Of a stretch of DNA of 25,756 nt, positions 1-7,220 are shown piece by piece. Position 1 is the stretch's first letter. The number at the start of each line of letters is the position of its first letter. The DNA lies in contig CAMDGP010000006.1 in assembly GCA_945897765.1 (NCBI GenBank), positions 1 through 25,756 of the forward strand, read 5' to 3'. Source of the stretch: Chitinophaga pinensis. GTDB taxonomy: Bacteria > Bacteroidota > Bacteroidia > Flavobacteriales_D > Crocinitomicaceae. Both the position numbers and the translations under genes were made by a program. The notes beneath the pieces were generated by a model, which saw only the letters and a list, made by a program, of their open reading frames with translations, was not told the origin of the DNA and did no database searches.

Positions 1-296
1 CAAGTTGGAGCAAAACCTTAGCTGGAGAATTGGGACAATATGGAATAACTGTAAACAATGTACTTCCTGGCGCAACAAACACGATTCGTTTACAAGGAAT
101 TGCAGAAGCAAAATCGGCAAAAACCGGAGAATCAGTTTCAGATATATTCGAAGAAATGGCTGGAGAATCTCCCATGAAACGCATTGCTGAACCAGAAGAA
201 GTGGCAGCAGCAATTGCATTTTTGGCAAGTCCTGAAGCTTCTTATATCAATGGTATAAATGTTCCTGTTGATGGAGGAAGAACAAAATCACTTTAA
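1..296 (+). CDS. Short-chain dehydrogenase/reductase (SDR), C-terminal part, cut by the window start
   Basis: The open frame enters from the left edge (first full codon at base 3) and reads SWSKTLAGELGQYGITVNNVLPG. This is the segment just after the catalytic Tyr-x3-Lys of classical SDR oxidoreductases, followed by the usual NNVLPG turn. The C-terminus has the typical family ending, PEEVAAAIAFLASPEASYINGINVPVDGG. SDRs of this type are NAD(P)-dependent oxidoreductases, and the substrate cannot be read from this fragment. The Rossmann fold and glycine-rich cofactor loop lie outside the window. The TTG at base 30 is not a start, because homology-like sequence continues upstream of it. The stop codon overlaps the stop of the convergent gene on the other strand by 4 bases. 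SDR membership is secure; the exact enzyme is unknown. Confidence 0.9.
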   Translation, partial: SWSKTLAGELGQYGITVNNVLPGATNTIRLQGIAEAKSAKTGESVSDIFEEMAGESPMKRIAEPEEVAAAIAFLASPEASYINGINVPVDGGRTKSL

Positions 297-610
297 TCAT
301 TTTTAAACTTCTCTAAATCGTTTTTCAATTTAAATCGATATGCGATTAGTGTTGGTAAACCGATAATTATTAGAAAAACAAAAAGGTAACCTTCTCGCTT
401 TAAATAAAAATCAGTCACATTTTTCATTTCTTCTTGTTTGTAACCTAATCCAATAAAATAAGACAAACTTAAAGGTGCCTCTTGAACAATTCTTTGAACG
501 TCAGTTTCTAGAACAATTTCACCTTTAAAAAGATTAATTGGAAATAAAAATAAAGGCGTTGCGATAAGAATCACACCAAGAAAAAAAATGACAATTGGTT
601 TTTTAAACAT
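293..610 (-). CDS. Small two-helix membrane protein of unknown function
   Basis: This is a 105-residue protein I do not recognise. It has a hydrophobic segment at about residues 5-25, which could be a signal anchor, and a second at about 75-91. Between them is a roughly 50-residue region containing VQRIVQEAPLSLSYFIGLGY, and there is a short charged tail (KLKNDLEKFKND). With two helices, the middle loop most likely lies on the periplasmic side and both ends in the cytoplasm; this is inference. It is convergent with the SDR gene, overlapping it by 4 bases at the stops, and divergent from the glycosyltransferase gene. A good -7 box (TAATTTTG) ends only 4 bases before its ATG, which supports both the start and real expression. 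Confidence 0.65.
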   Translation of the reverse strand: MFKKPIVIFFLGVILIATPLFLFPINLFKGEIVLETDVQRIVQEAPLSLSYFIGLGYKQEEMKNVTDFYLKREGYLFVFLIIIGLPTLIAYRFKLKNDLEKFKND

Positions 611-614
611 GTTA

Positions 615-622
615 CAAAATTA
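615..622 (-). promoter_or_regulatory. Bacteroidota -7 box for the small membrane protein
   Basis: Read on the minus strand, the sequence is TAATTTTG, TAAC, then ATG. It matches the Bacteroidota consensus TAnnTTTG at every fixed position. I saw no clear TTTG -33 element at the usual distance. With the box this close to the ATG, transcription would begin at or next to the start codon. Confidence 0.55.
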
Positions 623-648
623 CTAGAATTGAATAATTGAAGTATTAA

Positions 649-1764
649 ATGACAAAACAATTACGAATAGCTTATCTCTGCGGAACAAACGGCTGGGGTG
701 GTTTAGAAATGAACCAGCTTAAAAATGCTATTTGGATGCAGGAACGAGGTCATTTTGTAAAATTATATTGTTTGGAGAATTCACCCATTCACAAAGCTAC
801 TGTTGAAAATAACCTACCTTGTGGAATCATTCAAAAACACAAAAACCACTACGATTTAATCAAAGCATTCAATTTACTACGACTTTTAAAAAAGGACAAT
901 ATTGAACACTTAATTTTCCGTGCAACATTTGACCAAAGTATTGCGGCGACTATTTCTTTTCTTTCACATCGAAAAATAAAAGTGCACTATTTCATGGAAA
1001 TGAAATTTGGCGCTCCAAAAAAGCAATTTTTTAGAACCTTACGTTATATGTATTTTTCGAGCTGGAATTGCCCTTTGGAATACCTCAAAAATCAAGTGCT
1101 TGAAAATTCAAAAGTTAATCCTGAAAAAGTAAATGTGATTGCTTCAGGTTTAGACTTGACAACAGTTAGCCAAAACGACAAAATCACTTCACGTAAGCTA
1201 TTGAATCTTCCTCCAACCGATTTTCTATTTGGAATCGTTGGGAGAATTGATCCTAAAAAAGGACAGCTTTACGCTTTGAAGGCAACACAATTATTAAGTG
1301 ATTATAAATTCAAACTTGTTATAGTTGGCGAAGAAACACCTGATGCTCCAAGTTCCTATTTAAAAGAAATAAAAGCATTTATCGAAGCCAACAAACTGGA
1401 GGAAAAAATACTTTTCTTACCTTTTCAGAAAAACCCAATGGACGTTTTCAATGCTTTTGATTGGACGTTGATGACATCAGATTCGGAAACATTTGGAATG
1501 GTTACAATTGAATCTATGGCACAAGGAACTCCTGTTATTGGAAGTAATGCTGGTGGGACTAGTGAGTTATTAGATTTTGGAAATGCTGGCCTTTTGTTTG
1601 AAACTAAAAATGAAATTGATTTAGCTGAGAAAATGAAACTAGCACTTGAGAAAAAAACACCATTTGAACTAACTACTTTTCGAAATTCAATTTCTAAATT
1701 CAACAGTAATGAAGTTTGTGAGAAGGTTGAAAAAATGCTAAAGAGCAGGAAAAGTAACGTTTAA
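649..1764 (+). CDS. GT4-type glycosyltransferase (GT-B fold)
   Basis: This 371-residue protein has the two-domain layout of GT4 retaining glycosyltransferases. The N-terminal strand and glycine-rich loop read IAYLCGTNGWGGLE (residues 7-20). The C-terminal nucleotide-sugar domain opens with FGIVGRIDPKKGQLYALKA (194-212). The family EX7E motif is visible at E280 and E288 in SETFGMVTIE, followed by MAQGTPVIGSNAGGTSELL. Such enzymes transfer a sugar from a nucleotide donor during lipopolysaccharide, exopolysaccharide or glycolipid synthesis at the cytoplasmic face of the membrane. No other polysaccharide genes are nearby, so the acceptor is unknown. It is transcribed divergently from the small membrane protein, and a weak box TAGAATTG lies at 624-631. 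Family call is strong; substrate is not known. Confidence 0.9.
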   Translation: MTKQLRIAYLCGTNGWGGLEMNQLKNAIWMQERGHFVKLYCLENSPIHKATVENNLPCGIIQKHKNHYDLIKAFNLLRLLKKDNIEHLIFRATFDQSIAATISFLSHRKIKVHYFMEMKFGAPKKQFFRTLRYMYFSSWNCPLEYLKNQVLENSKVNPEKVNVIASGLDLTTVSQNDKITSRKLLNLPPTDFLFGIVGRIDPKKGQLYALKATQLLSDYKFKLVIVGEETPDAPSSYLKEIKAFIEANKLEEKILFLPFQKNPMDVFNAFDWTLMTSDSETFGMVTIESMAQGTPVIGSNAGGTSELLDFGNAGLLFETKNEIDLAEKMKLALEKKTPFELTTFRNSISKFNSNEVCEKVEKMLKSRKSNV

Positions 1765-1806
1765 TTTTTAAACATTATTTAAGAACTATCAAGTTTTAAT
1801 AATGCG

Positions 1807-1814
1807 TAATTTTG
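1807..1814 (+). promoter_or_regulatory. -7 box upstream of the bacilliredoxin gene
   Basis: TAATTTTG fits TAnnTTTG exactly and is followed by C, as is common in this phylum. The ATG is 19 bases further on, after an A-rich leader. No convincing TTTG -33 element is seen. Confidence 0.5.
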
Positions 1815-1833
1815 CACTCTAAAAACAAAAAAT

Positions 1834-2247
1834 ATGTATCCAGCAGAATTAGTACAACCCATGAAAGATGATCTTACGAATGTAGGATTCACGCAACTTA
1901 CAGACGCTTCAGAAGTTGATAACATGATTTCAAATACCTCAGGAACTTTATTAATGGTTGTGAACTCCGTTTGTGGTTGTGCAGCGGGAAATATGCGTCC
2001 AGGTGTGAAACTATCTATTCAACACGAAAAAGCGCCAACCGCTCTTGCAACTGTTTTTGCAGGTGTAGATTCAGAAGCAGTGTCACAAGCGCGCAAATAT
2101 TTCTTGCCTTATCCTCCATCTTCGCCGTCAATTGCACTTTTTAAAGACGGTAAATTAGTTCACTTTTTAGAGCGTCACCACATCGAAGGTGGAACAGCGC
2201 AAATGATTGCGGCGAATCTTGCTGCAGCTTACGACGAATTTTGTTAA
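1834..2247 (+). CDS. Bacilliredoxin, BrxA/BrxB (YphP/YqiW) family
   Basis: This 137-residue protein has the full length of the family. The thioredoxin-like active site carries the diagnostic Cys-Gly-Cys in NSVCGCAAGNMRPG (C47, C49), preceded by the hydrophobic strand GTLLMVV. The later YPPSSPSIALFKDGKLVHFLERHHIEG is also characteristic. In Bacillus, bacilliredoxins remove bacillithiol from S-bacillithiolated proteins, and some Bacteroidota also make bacillithiol; neither point can be tested here. The Cys at the extreme C-terminus (C137) is a small oddity. The gene starts 19 bases after a -7 box and is followed after one base by an ArsC/Spx-like gene, so the two thiol-active proteins are probably co-transcribed. 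Confidence 0.9.
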   Translation: MYPAELVQPMKDDLTNVGFTQLTDASEVDNMISNTSGTLLMVVNSVCGCAAGNMRPGVKLSIQHEKAPTALATVFAGVDSEAVSQARKYFLPYPPSSPSIALFKDGKLVHFLERHHIEGGTAQMIAANLAAAYDEFC

Positions 2248-2248
2248 A

Positions 2249-2566
2249 ATGAAACGCATTTATCATTTAAGTGCCTGCGACAATTGCAGAAAATTGATAA
2301 AAGCATTCAACCCAAGTGCTGATTTCGAGTTGGTGGATATTAAAACCAACTCGATTGATGCGCCTACTTTGGATTTATTAAAAGAAAAAGTGGGTTCGTA
2401 TGAAGCCATTTTCTCCAAAAGAGCCATCAAATACAAAAGTCTTGCCTTAAAAGACAAAAACCTCAGCGAAGAAGACTTTCGTAAACTTATTTTAGAAGAA
2501 TACACCTTTCTTAAACGTCCCGTTTTGATTGATGGGGATAAAATTGTAGTAGGAGGATTGGGATAG
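2249..2566 (+). CDS. ArsC/Spx-family thiol protein (arsenate reductase-like)
   Basis: This is a 105-residue thioredoxin-fold protein of the ArsC/Spx family. It opens MKRIYHLSACDNCRKLIKAF, with a Cys-x2-Cys at C10 and C13, the spacing of Spx rather than the single Cys of R773-type ArsC. The C-terminal LKRPVLIDGDKIVVGG matches the conserved Arg-Pro-(I/V)-(I/L)-(I/V)-Asp motif of the family. The start at 2249 is preferred over an in-frame ATG at 2207, because the latter would add 14 residues overlapping the bacilliredoxin and the family begins at MKRIY. Products of this type in Flavobacteriales are usually named arsenate reductase family protein. No arsenic-resistance gene (arsB, arsR, acr3) is nearby, so a general redox role is equally likely. 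Confidence 0.85.
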   Translation: MKRIYHLSACDNCRKLIKAFNPSADFELVDIKTNSIDAPTLDLLKEKVGSYEAIFSKRAIKYKSLALKDKNLSEEDFRKLILEEYTFLKRPVLIDGDKIVVGGLG

Positions 2567-2610
2567 AAATTCAATTTTTCCAACAAAAATTCGTTTCTAC
2601 AAAATCTCAT

Positions 2611-2618
2611 TAACTTCG
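2611..2618 (+). promoter_or_regulatory. -7 box directly before the histidine kinase gene
   Basis: TAACTTCG, followed by C, is a one-base variant of TAnnTTTG. It ends 7 bases before the ATG at 2626. A possible -33 element TTCG lies at 2590-2593, 17 bases upstream. The same 8-mer stands before the gldA-like gene. Confidence 0.5.
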
Positions 2619-2625
2619 CAAAGCT

Positions 2626-4146
2626 ATGGACATCTATTCTTCCAAACAACGCTGGAAAATCGCACTGATTTTAATTTCATTGCTAATCATTGGTACATCG
2701 CTGTTTGTGTCTAATTCGATGGTTTCAAAAATTGCTGAACGCGAACGCGACAAAGCCAAACAATGGGCAGACGCTATCAAGAAAAAAGTGGAATTAGTGA
2801 AGCTAACAACACAGATTTTCACTGCACTTCGAGAAAAAGAGCGCGAAAAAATCCAAACAGTGGTTGATGCGCAATTAACCATTCTAAATCCATCTGATTT
2901 ATCCCTGAATCAAGACATTGACTTTGCACTAAAAATCATTGAATCCAACAAAGATATTCCTGTTATTCTCTTGAACGACGACGGAACGCTTTCTCAACAT
3001 CGGAATCTGCCAAAAAGCACAACAAATGACTCAATTCCAAGCGATAATGAAATCGTTACATTAGCAAACGATTGGAAAAAAGAAGGACGATTTTTCACGA
3101 TTACGGTTTTTGGTGATATGAAAATGGATTTTGTCTTTGGTGTTTCGAGTGAATTATTGCGATTAGAACACGAAAGTGATTCATTAATTAAATCATTTAA
3201 CAAGGAATTAATAACCAACAAAACCTTGATTCCCGTTCTATTGATGGATCAAAACAACAAAAAAGTGGAGGCAACAAATCTGCCTAAAAATCAAATTTCA
3301 AAGGAAAATCTTTCCAAAACAATTACAAGCTTTAAAGAACAAAATGAACCTATTCTAATCAATTTCGGTATAGGAGAAAAAATCTTGTATTTCAGCGATA
3401 GTCCTGAGATTAAGCAATTAATTTGGTATCCATACATTCAATTTGGGGTGATGGGTTTAGTGGTTATCGTTGGATATCTAATGTTTTCCACTTTCAGAAA
3501 AGCAGAGCAAAACCAAGTTTGGGCAGGGATGGCAAAAGAAACAGCGCATCAATTGGGCACTCCCCTATCTTCATTGATGGCTTGGTTGGCCTATTTGGAA
3601 TCTTCGAACACTGATCCAATGATTGTAAACGAAATGCAAAAAGATCTAGACCGATTAGAAAAAATTACCGACCGATTCTCTAAAATTGGTTCAGGCGCAA
3701 AATTGGTTAATGAAGATTTAGTGGTGACAATCGGCAACAATCTTGAGTATTTGCGCGCTCGCCTTTCTGATAAGGTAAAAATCGTATTTAATGTCGTGGA
3801 CGAAGAACCGATAATTGTTCCTCATAATTCATCTTTAATTGAATGGGTGGTGGAAAACATTTGTAAAAATGCAGTCGATGCAATGGGTGGAAAAGGAAAT
3901 TTGACCATTGAAATGCAAAAAGTGCCTGAATGGGTTCACATCGACATTAGCGATACTGGAAAAGGGCTGACTCCTAAACAATTCAAAACGATTTTTCAAC
4001 CCGGATTTTCAACCAAAAAACGTGGCTGGGGCTTGGGCTTAACACTTGTGAAACGCATCGTTGAAGAATACCACAAGGGCAAAGTTTTTGTGATGAAATC
4101 CGAAATTGATAAAGGGACGACTTTTAGAATTAGTATACCGTTGTAG
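2626..4146 (+). CDS. Membrane sensor histidine kinase (orphan)
   Basis: This 506-residue sensor kinase has two membrane helices, at about residues 12-29 and 270-288. They enclose a periplasmic sensor region of about 240 residues with no domain I recognise. The cytoplasmic part has an H-box, GMAKETAHQLGTPLSSL, with phospho-acceptor His308. It is followed by an N-box (ENICKNAVDAM, 410-420), a G1 box (DISDTGKGL, 440-448), an F-box (IFQPGFSTKKRG) and a G2 box (WGLGLTLVKRIVEE, 468-481). All residues needed for ATP binding and autophosphorylation appear intact. There is no HAMP-length linker of note and no receiver domain, and no response-regulator gene is in the window. The partner and the signal are therefore unknown. 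The nearby -7 box gives an almost leaderless transcript. Confidence 0.92.
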   Translation: MDIYSSKQRWKIALILISLLIIGTSLFVSNSMVSKIAERERDKAKQWADAIKKKVELVKLTTQIFTALREKEREKIQTVVDAQLTILNPSDLSLNQDIDFALKIIESNKDIPVILLNDDGTLSQHRNLPKSTTNDSIPSDNEIVTLANDWKKEGRFFTITVFGDMKMDFVFGVSSELLRLEHESDSLIKSFNKELITNKTLIPVLLMDQNNKKVEATNLPKNQISKENLSKTITSFKEQNEPILINFGIGEKILYFSDSPEIKQLIWYPYIQFGVMGLVVIVGYLMFSTFRKAEQNQVWAGMAKETAHQLGTPLSSLMAWLAYLESSNTDPMIVNEMQKDLDRLEKITDRFSKIGSGAKLVNEDLVVTIGNNLEYLRARLSDKVKIVFNVVDEEPIIVPHNSSLIEWVVENICKNAVDAMGGKGNLTIEMQKVPEWVHIDISDTGKGLTPKQFKTIFQPGFSTKKRGWGLGLTLVKRIVEEYHKGKVFVMKSEIDKGTTFRISIPL

Positions 4147-4382
4147 GATTGTTGATTTTTGATGCTTAATGTTTGATTAGGATTTTGGTTCGAGGCAAAT
4201 CTTTGTAAATCTTTACTCGAAGTGAAAGTTTTTAACTCTCATCTACTAATAATGGTTGCAGGCAAATCTTAAAATATAAAGTCAATCAGAATGTTTTGAA
4301 TGAGCTTTTTTTGATTGAAAAAAAAAATTCTCCTTGAAAATCCTAACTTTTAAACAAGTCAAGCTGAAATTCCCCTAACAGT

Positions 4383-4754
4383 TCAAATTTCAATTGATAA
4401 AAATCTATCCAATAACATTGCAAAAATTCGCTTATCCATTTCTTTTTTCTTTGAATAGTAAAATTGATATTCTGAATTTGTTAAAAGACCCGTTATTTGA
4501 CCCAAAAGTTGATTTTTTACCTCTATTTTTGAAACAATACCTTTGATTAAAAACCGTCTTCTTTCAGCTGTGAGTTCTTGTTTTAAAAGTTTATCAAGCA
4601 GAGGATTGTTACTAACTTCTATTTCAAATATCGCATGCTGAAATTTTAAAATTGGACGTAAAACTTCATTTTGAAATCTCTCAATCTCAGTTGTTGTTTT
4701 GTTTTCTGTCTCAATTATCGGTCGTAGTTCTTTCAGTATAGTTTCATTCCTCAT
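4383..4754 (-). CDS. Small conserved Bacteroidota-type hypothetical protein
   Basis: This is a 123-residue, probably cytoplasmic, mostly helical protein. Its core, ERFQNEVLRPILKFQHAIFEI (residues about 25-45), resembles from memory a family of roughly 120-residue Flavobacteriales proteins sharing an 'FQNxxLRPILKFQ' motif. Databases sometimes label that family 'glyoxalase'. Nothing in this sequence looks like a glyoxalase metal site, so I would not use that name. The segment RRRFLIKGIVSKIEVKNQLLGQITGLLTNSEYQFYY and the end KEMDKRIFAMLLDRFLSIEI fit the same family. It stands alone on the minus strand, flanked by AT-rich spacers of 236 and 180 bases, and has no clear promoter box. Its role is unknown. 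Confidence 0.65.
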   Translation of the reverse strand: MRNETILKELRPIIETENKTTTEIERFQNEVLRPILKFQHAIFEIEVSNNPLLDKLLKQELTAERRRFLIKGIVSKIEVKNQLLGQITGLLTNSEYQFYYSKKKEMDKRIFAMLLDRFLSIEI

Positions 4755-4920
4755 AGAACATAAAACACTTTTAATTTAATTGTGTTCATATTTTAAAACT
4801 TTAAAATTTCAAAACGTGCGTCTGTGGAAGATTCTTAATTGTCTGATTCTATTGTCCTATTCGAAATAAATGGAATTGCCATTCAAAACCGCCCTTCGCA
4901 ATTTTTCAGCAACTTTTCAC

Positions 4921-4928
4921 TAACTTCG
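4921..4928 (+). promoter_or_regulatory. -7 box directly before the gldA-like gene
   Basis: TAACTTCG is followed by CCCACG and then ATG at 4935. It is identical to the box before the histidine kinase gene. TTCG at 4895-4898 is a possible -33 element, 22 bases upstream. The box argues for the ATG at 4935 and against translation from further upstream. Confidence 0.55.
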
Positions 4929-4934
4929 CCCACG

Positions 4935-5834
4935 ATGTCAATAGAGGTAAAAAAATTATTCAAATACTACGGAGAACAAGCTGCGGTTCGCGATGTGAGT
5001 TTCTCTGTAAAGAAAGGCGAAATCGTTGGTTTCCTTGGTCCAAACGGTGCGGGAAAATCAACAACGATGAAAATCATAACGGGTTACATTCCAGCATCTT
5101 CCGGTGAAGTGTACGTTTCTGGTATGAAAGTCGATGTGGAAAATCTGAAAACGCGCCAAATCATTGGGTATTTGCCTGAAAACAATCCGCTTTACACAGA
5201 CATGTATGTGAAAGAATACCTTGAATTTGTAGGTGGAATTTACAGAATTAAAAATCTGAAATCGCGCGTTGCAGAAATGATTGATGCGGTTGGTTTGGAA
5301 GTGGAACAAAACAAGAAAATTGGCGCACTTTCAAAAGGTTACCGTCAACGTGTGGGATTGGCGCAAGCGATTATTCACGATCCAGAAGTATTGATTTTAG
5401 ACGAACCCACAACAGGTTTGGACCCGAATCAATTGGTTGAAATTCGCGAGTTGATTAAAAACATCGGGAAAGAAAAAACGGTGATGCTTTCAACACATAT
5501 CATGCAAGAAGTAGAGGCGATTTGTGACCGAATTGTCATCATTTCGAAAGGACAAATTGTTGCCGATGATAAAGCAGCGTCTTTACAAAAAGAGAACGAT
5601 CATCAAACGGTTTATGTTGAATTTGACAAACAAGTTTCAAAAGCACAATTGACTAAAATTCCTGCTGTTAGAAAAGTGCAATCGGTTCAAAATGGCTGGT
5701 TGTTAGAAACGGTGGAAGAAGTTGATTTACGTAAAGAAGTCGCGCAATTTGCACAAAAAGAAAATTGGTTGATTTTGACTTTAAAAATCGAGCAAAAAAC
5801 ATTAGAAGAAGTATTCAAAGAATTAACAAAATAA
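4935..5834 (+). CDS. gldA: ABC transporter ATP-binding subunit, GldA-like
   Basis: This is a 300-residue ABC ATPase. Walker A is GPNGAGKST (residues 35-43), followed by an 'E-loop' YLPENNPLY in place of the usual Q-loop. The signature is LSKGYRQR (132-139), Walker B is EVLILDEP (151-158) and the switch His is H188. A C-terminal domain of about 90 residues follows. Length, the opening MSIEVKKLFKYYGEQ and the PENNPLY loop agree with GldA of Flavobacterium, which works with GldF and GldG and is linked to gliding. Other DrrA/CcmA-type ATPases share these features. No gldF or gldG permease is adjacent. An in-frame start at 4839 was rejected because its extra 32 residues do not resemble the family and include the promoter region. 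The stop is one base before tyrS, so the two are co-transcribed. Confidence 0.75.
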   Translation: MSIEVKKLFKYYGEQAAVRDVSFSVKKGEIVGFLGPNGAGKSTTMKIITGYIPASSGEVYVSGMKVDVENLKTRQIIGYLPENNPLYTDMYVKEYLEFVGGIYRIKNLKSRVAEMIDAVGLEVEQNKKIGALSKGYRQRVGLAQAIIHDPEVLILDEPTTGLDPNQLVEIRELIKNIGKEKTVMLSTHIMQEVEAICDRIVIISKGQIVADDKAASLQKENDHQTVYVEFDKQVSKAQLTKIPAVRKVQSVQNGWLLETVEEVDLRKEVAQFAQKENWLILTLKIEQKTLEEVFKELTK

Positions 5835-5835
5835 A

Positions 5836-7113
5836 ATGCCAACGAACTTTATCGAAGAATTAACATGGAGAGGGATGATTCACGACATCATGCCTGAAAC
5901 GGAAGAAGCACTAATGAAAAAAAGTTCGAGTGGTTACATTGGCTTCGATCCAACAGCTGATTCCTTACACGTTGGACATTTGGTTCAAATCATGACGTTG
6001 GTTCATTTTCAACGCGCGGGACACAAACCGTTTGCTTTAGTGGGTGGTGCAACAGGAATGGTAGGCGATCCTTCAGGGAAATCGCAAGAGCGCAATTTAT
6101 TGGATGCAGAAACTTTAAATCACAATGTGGCTTGTGTGAAGTCGCAATTGGAGAAATTCTTGGATTTTTCGGGTGAAAACGCTGCTGAAATGGTAAACAA
6201 TTACGATTGGTTTCAAAACATGAGCTTTTTGGATTTCATTCGTGACGTTGGAAAACACATTACTGTAAATTACATGTTATCAAAGGATTCGGTAAAAAAG
6301 CGCTTGGAAACAGGAATGTCTTTTACTGAATTTTCATACCAATTGGTGCAAGGCTACGACTTTTACCATTTGAACCTTCACCACAATTGTATCGTTCAAA
6401 TGGGCGGTTCAGACCAGTGGGGAAATATCGTTACAGGAACAGAATTGATTCGCAGAAAATCGGGCGGAGACGTATATGCCGTAACTACACCTTTGATTAA
6501 AAAAGCAGACGGAACGAAATTCGGAAAAACGGAAGGCGGAAGCGTTTGGTTGGATCCTGAAAAAACAAGTCCGTACCAATTTTACCAATTTTGGTTGAAT
6601 TCCAGCGATGCAGACTCTGTAAATTACATCCGTATTTTTACTTTGCGTTCGAAAGAAGAAATTGAAGAACTGGAAGCAGAACACAACGAAGCACCGCATT
6701 TGCGTATTTTACAAAAAGCGATTGCAGAAGACATTACGACACGTGTTCACGGAGCAGAAGCCTTGCAAGCAGCGATTGCAGCAAGTAATATTTTGTTTGG
6801 AAAATCCACTTCTGACGATTTAAAATCCTTGAGTGAAAAAGACTTTTTCAGTGTTTTTGAAGGCGTTCCCCAAGCGACTATTTCCCGTGAAGAATTCGGA
6901 AACGGTATCAGCATCGTGGAAGCAATGGCCGCAAAAACAAACTTTTTGCCTTCTAACGGCGAAGCAAGACGCGAATTGAAAGCAAATGCAATCGCAGTAA
7001 ACAAAGAAAAAGTTACTGAAAGCTTTGTAATCACAGCTGAGCACTTAATCAACGACAAATACCTTTTGCTCGGAAAAGGCAAAAAGAATAATTATATTTT
7101 GGTGGTGGAGTGA
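5836..7113 (+). CDS. tyrS: Tyrosyl-tRNA synthetase
   Basis: This 425-residue class I synthetase activates tyrosine with ATP and charges tRNA-Tyr in the cytoplasm. The HIGH-type motif is HVGH (residues 45-48). The tyrosine-binding region includes QLVQGYDFYHL and QMGGSDQWGNI, and the KMSKS-type loop is KFGKT (228-232). An S4 RNA-binding domain fills the C-terminus from about residue 355, ending KGKKNNYILVVE. Length is normal for the bacterial TyrRS. The ATG lies one base after the gldA-like stop, so translation is probably coupled. The TGA stop lies at the edge of the first copy of an unusual 18-bp repeat that continues toward coaE. Confidence 0.97.
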   Translation: MPTNFIEELTWRGMIHDIMPETEEALMKKSSSGYIGFDPTADSLHVGHLVQIMTLVHFQRAGHKPFALVGGATGMVGDPSGKSQERNLLDAETLNHNVACVKSQLEKFLDFSGENAAEMVNNYDWFQNMSFLDFIRDVGKHITVNYMLSKDSVKKRLETGMSFTEFSYQLVQGYDFYHLNLHHNCIVQMGGSDQWGNIVTGTELIRRKSGGDVYAVTTPLIKKADGTKFGKTEGGSVWLDPEKTSPYQFYQFWLNSSDADSVNYIRIFTLRSKEEIEELEAEHNEAPHLRILQKAIAEDITTRVHGAEALQAAIAASNILFGKSTSDDLKSLSEKDFFSVFEGVPQATISREEFGNGISIVEAMAAKTNFLPSNGEARRELKANAIAVNKEKVTESFVITAEHLINDKYLLLGKGKKNNYILVVE

Positions 7114-7220
7114 GTTGCGCAGGATTTGGAAGTTATTCGGTGTAAGTTGCGCAGGATTTGGAAAAATTGAGTAAGTTGGCAGGATTTGGAAAAATGTTTT
7201 GAGTTGCGCAGGATTTGGAA
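7114..7220 (+). repeat. Four direct copies of an 18-bp repeat between tyrS and coaE
   Basis: The unit GTTGCGCAGGATTTGGAA occurs at 7114-7131, 7146-7163 and 7203-7220. A fourth copy at 7175-7191 differs by two bases lost and one changed within GCGC. Starts are 32, 29 and 28 bases apart, and the spacers are not conserved. All four run in the same direction, each preceded by TGA or TAA-like bases. The third to last position is the imperfect copy. The units look like an iterated short palindromic-type element filling a convergent gene boundary. Confidence 0.9.

Noticed and set aside
30..296. Complete small SDR gene from the TTG at 30
   Set aside because: The upstream codons continue the SDR sequence to the window edge, so the gene is cut rather than short.
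2207..2248. Earlier start for the ArsC/Spx-like gene
   Set aside because: It overlaps the bacilliredoxin by 41 bases and adds residues unlike the family's N-terminus.
4282..4318. Possible hairpin TCAATCA/TGATTGA after the histidine kinase
   Set aside because: The stem is only 7 base pairs, AT-rich, with a long loop. The 236-base spacer holds only this and a short repeat of GGCAAATCTT (4193 and 4259 regions), with nothing convincing.
4839..4934. Longer GldA-like protein starting at 4839
   Set aside because: The 32 extra residues do not resemble ABC ATPases, and a -7 box lies directly before the ATG at 4935.
7114..7220. Regular direct repeats as a possible CRISPR array
   Set aside because: The spacers are only 10 to 14 bases, there are just four copies, one copy is imperfect, and no cas gene is near.
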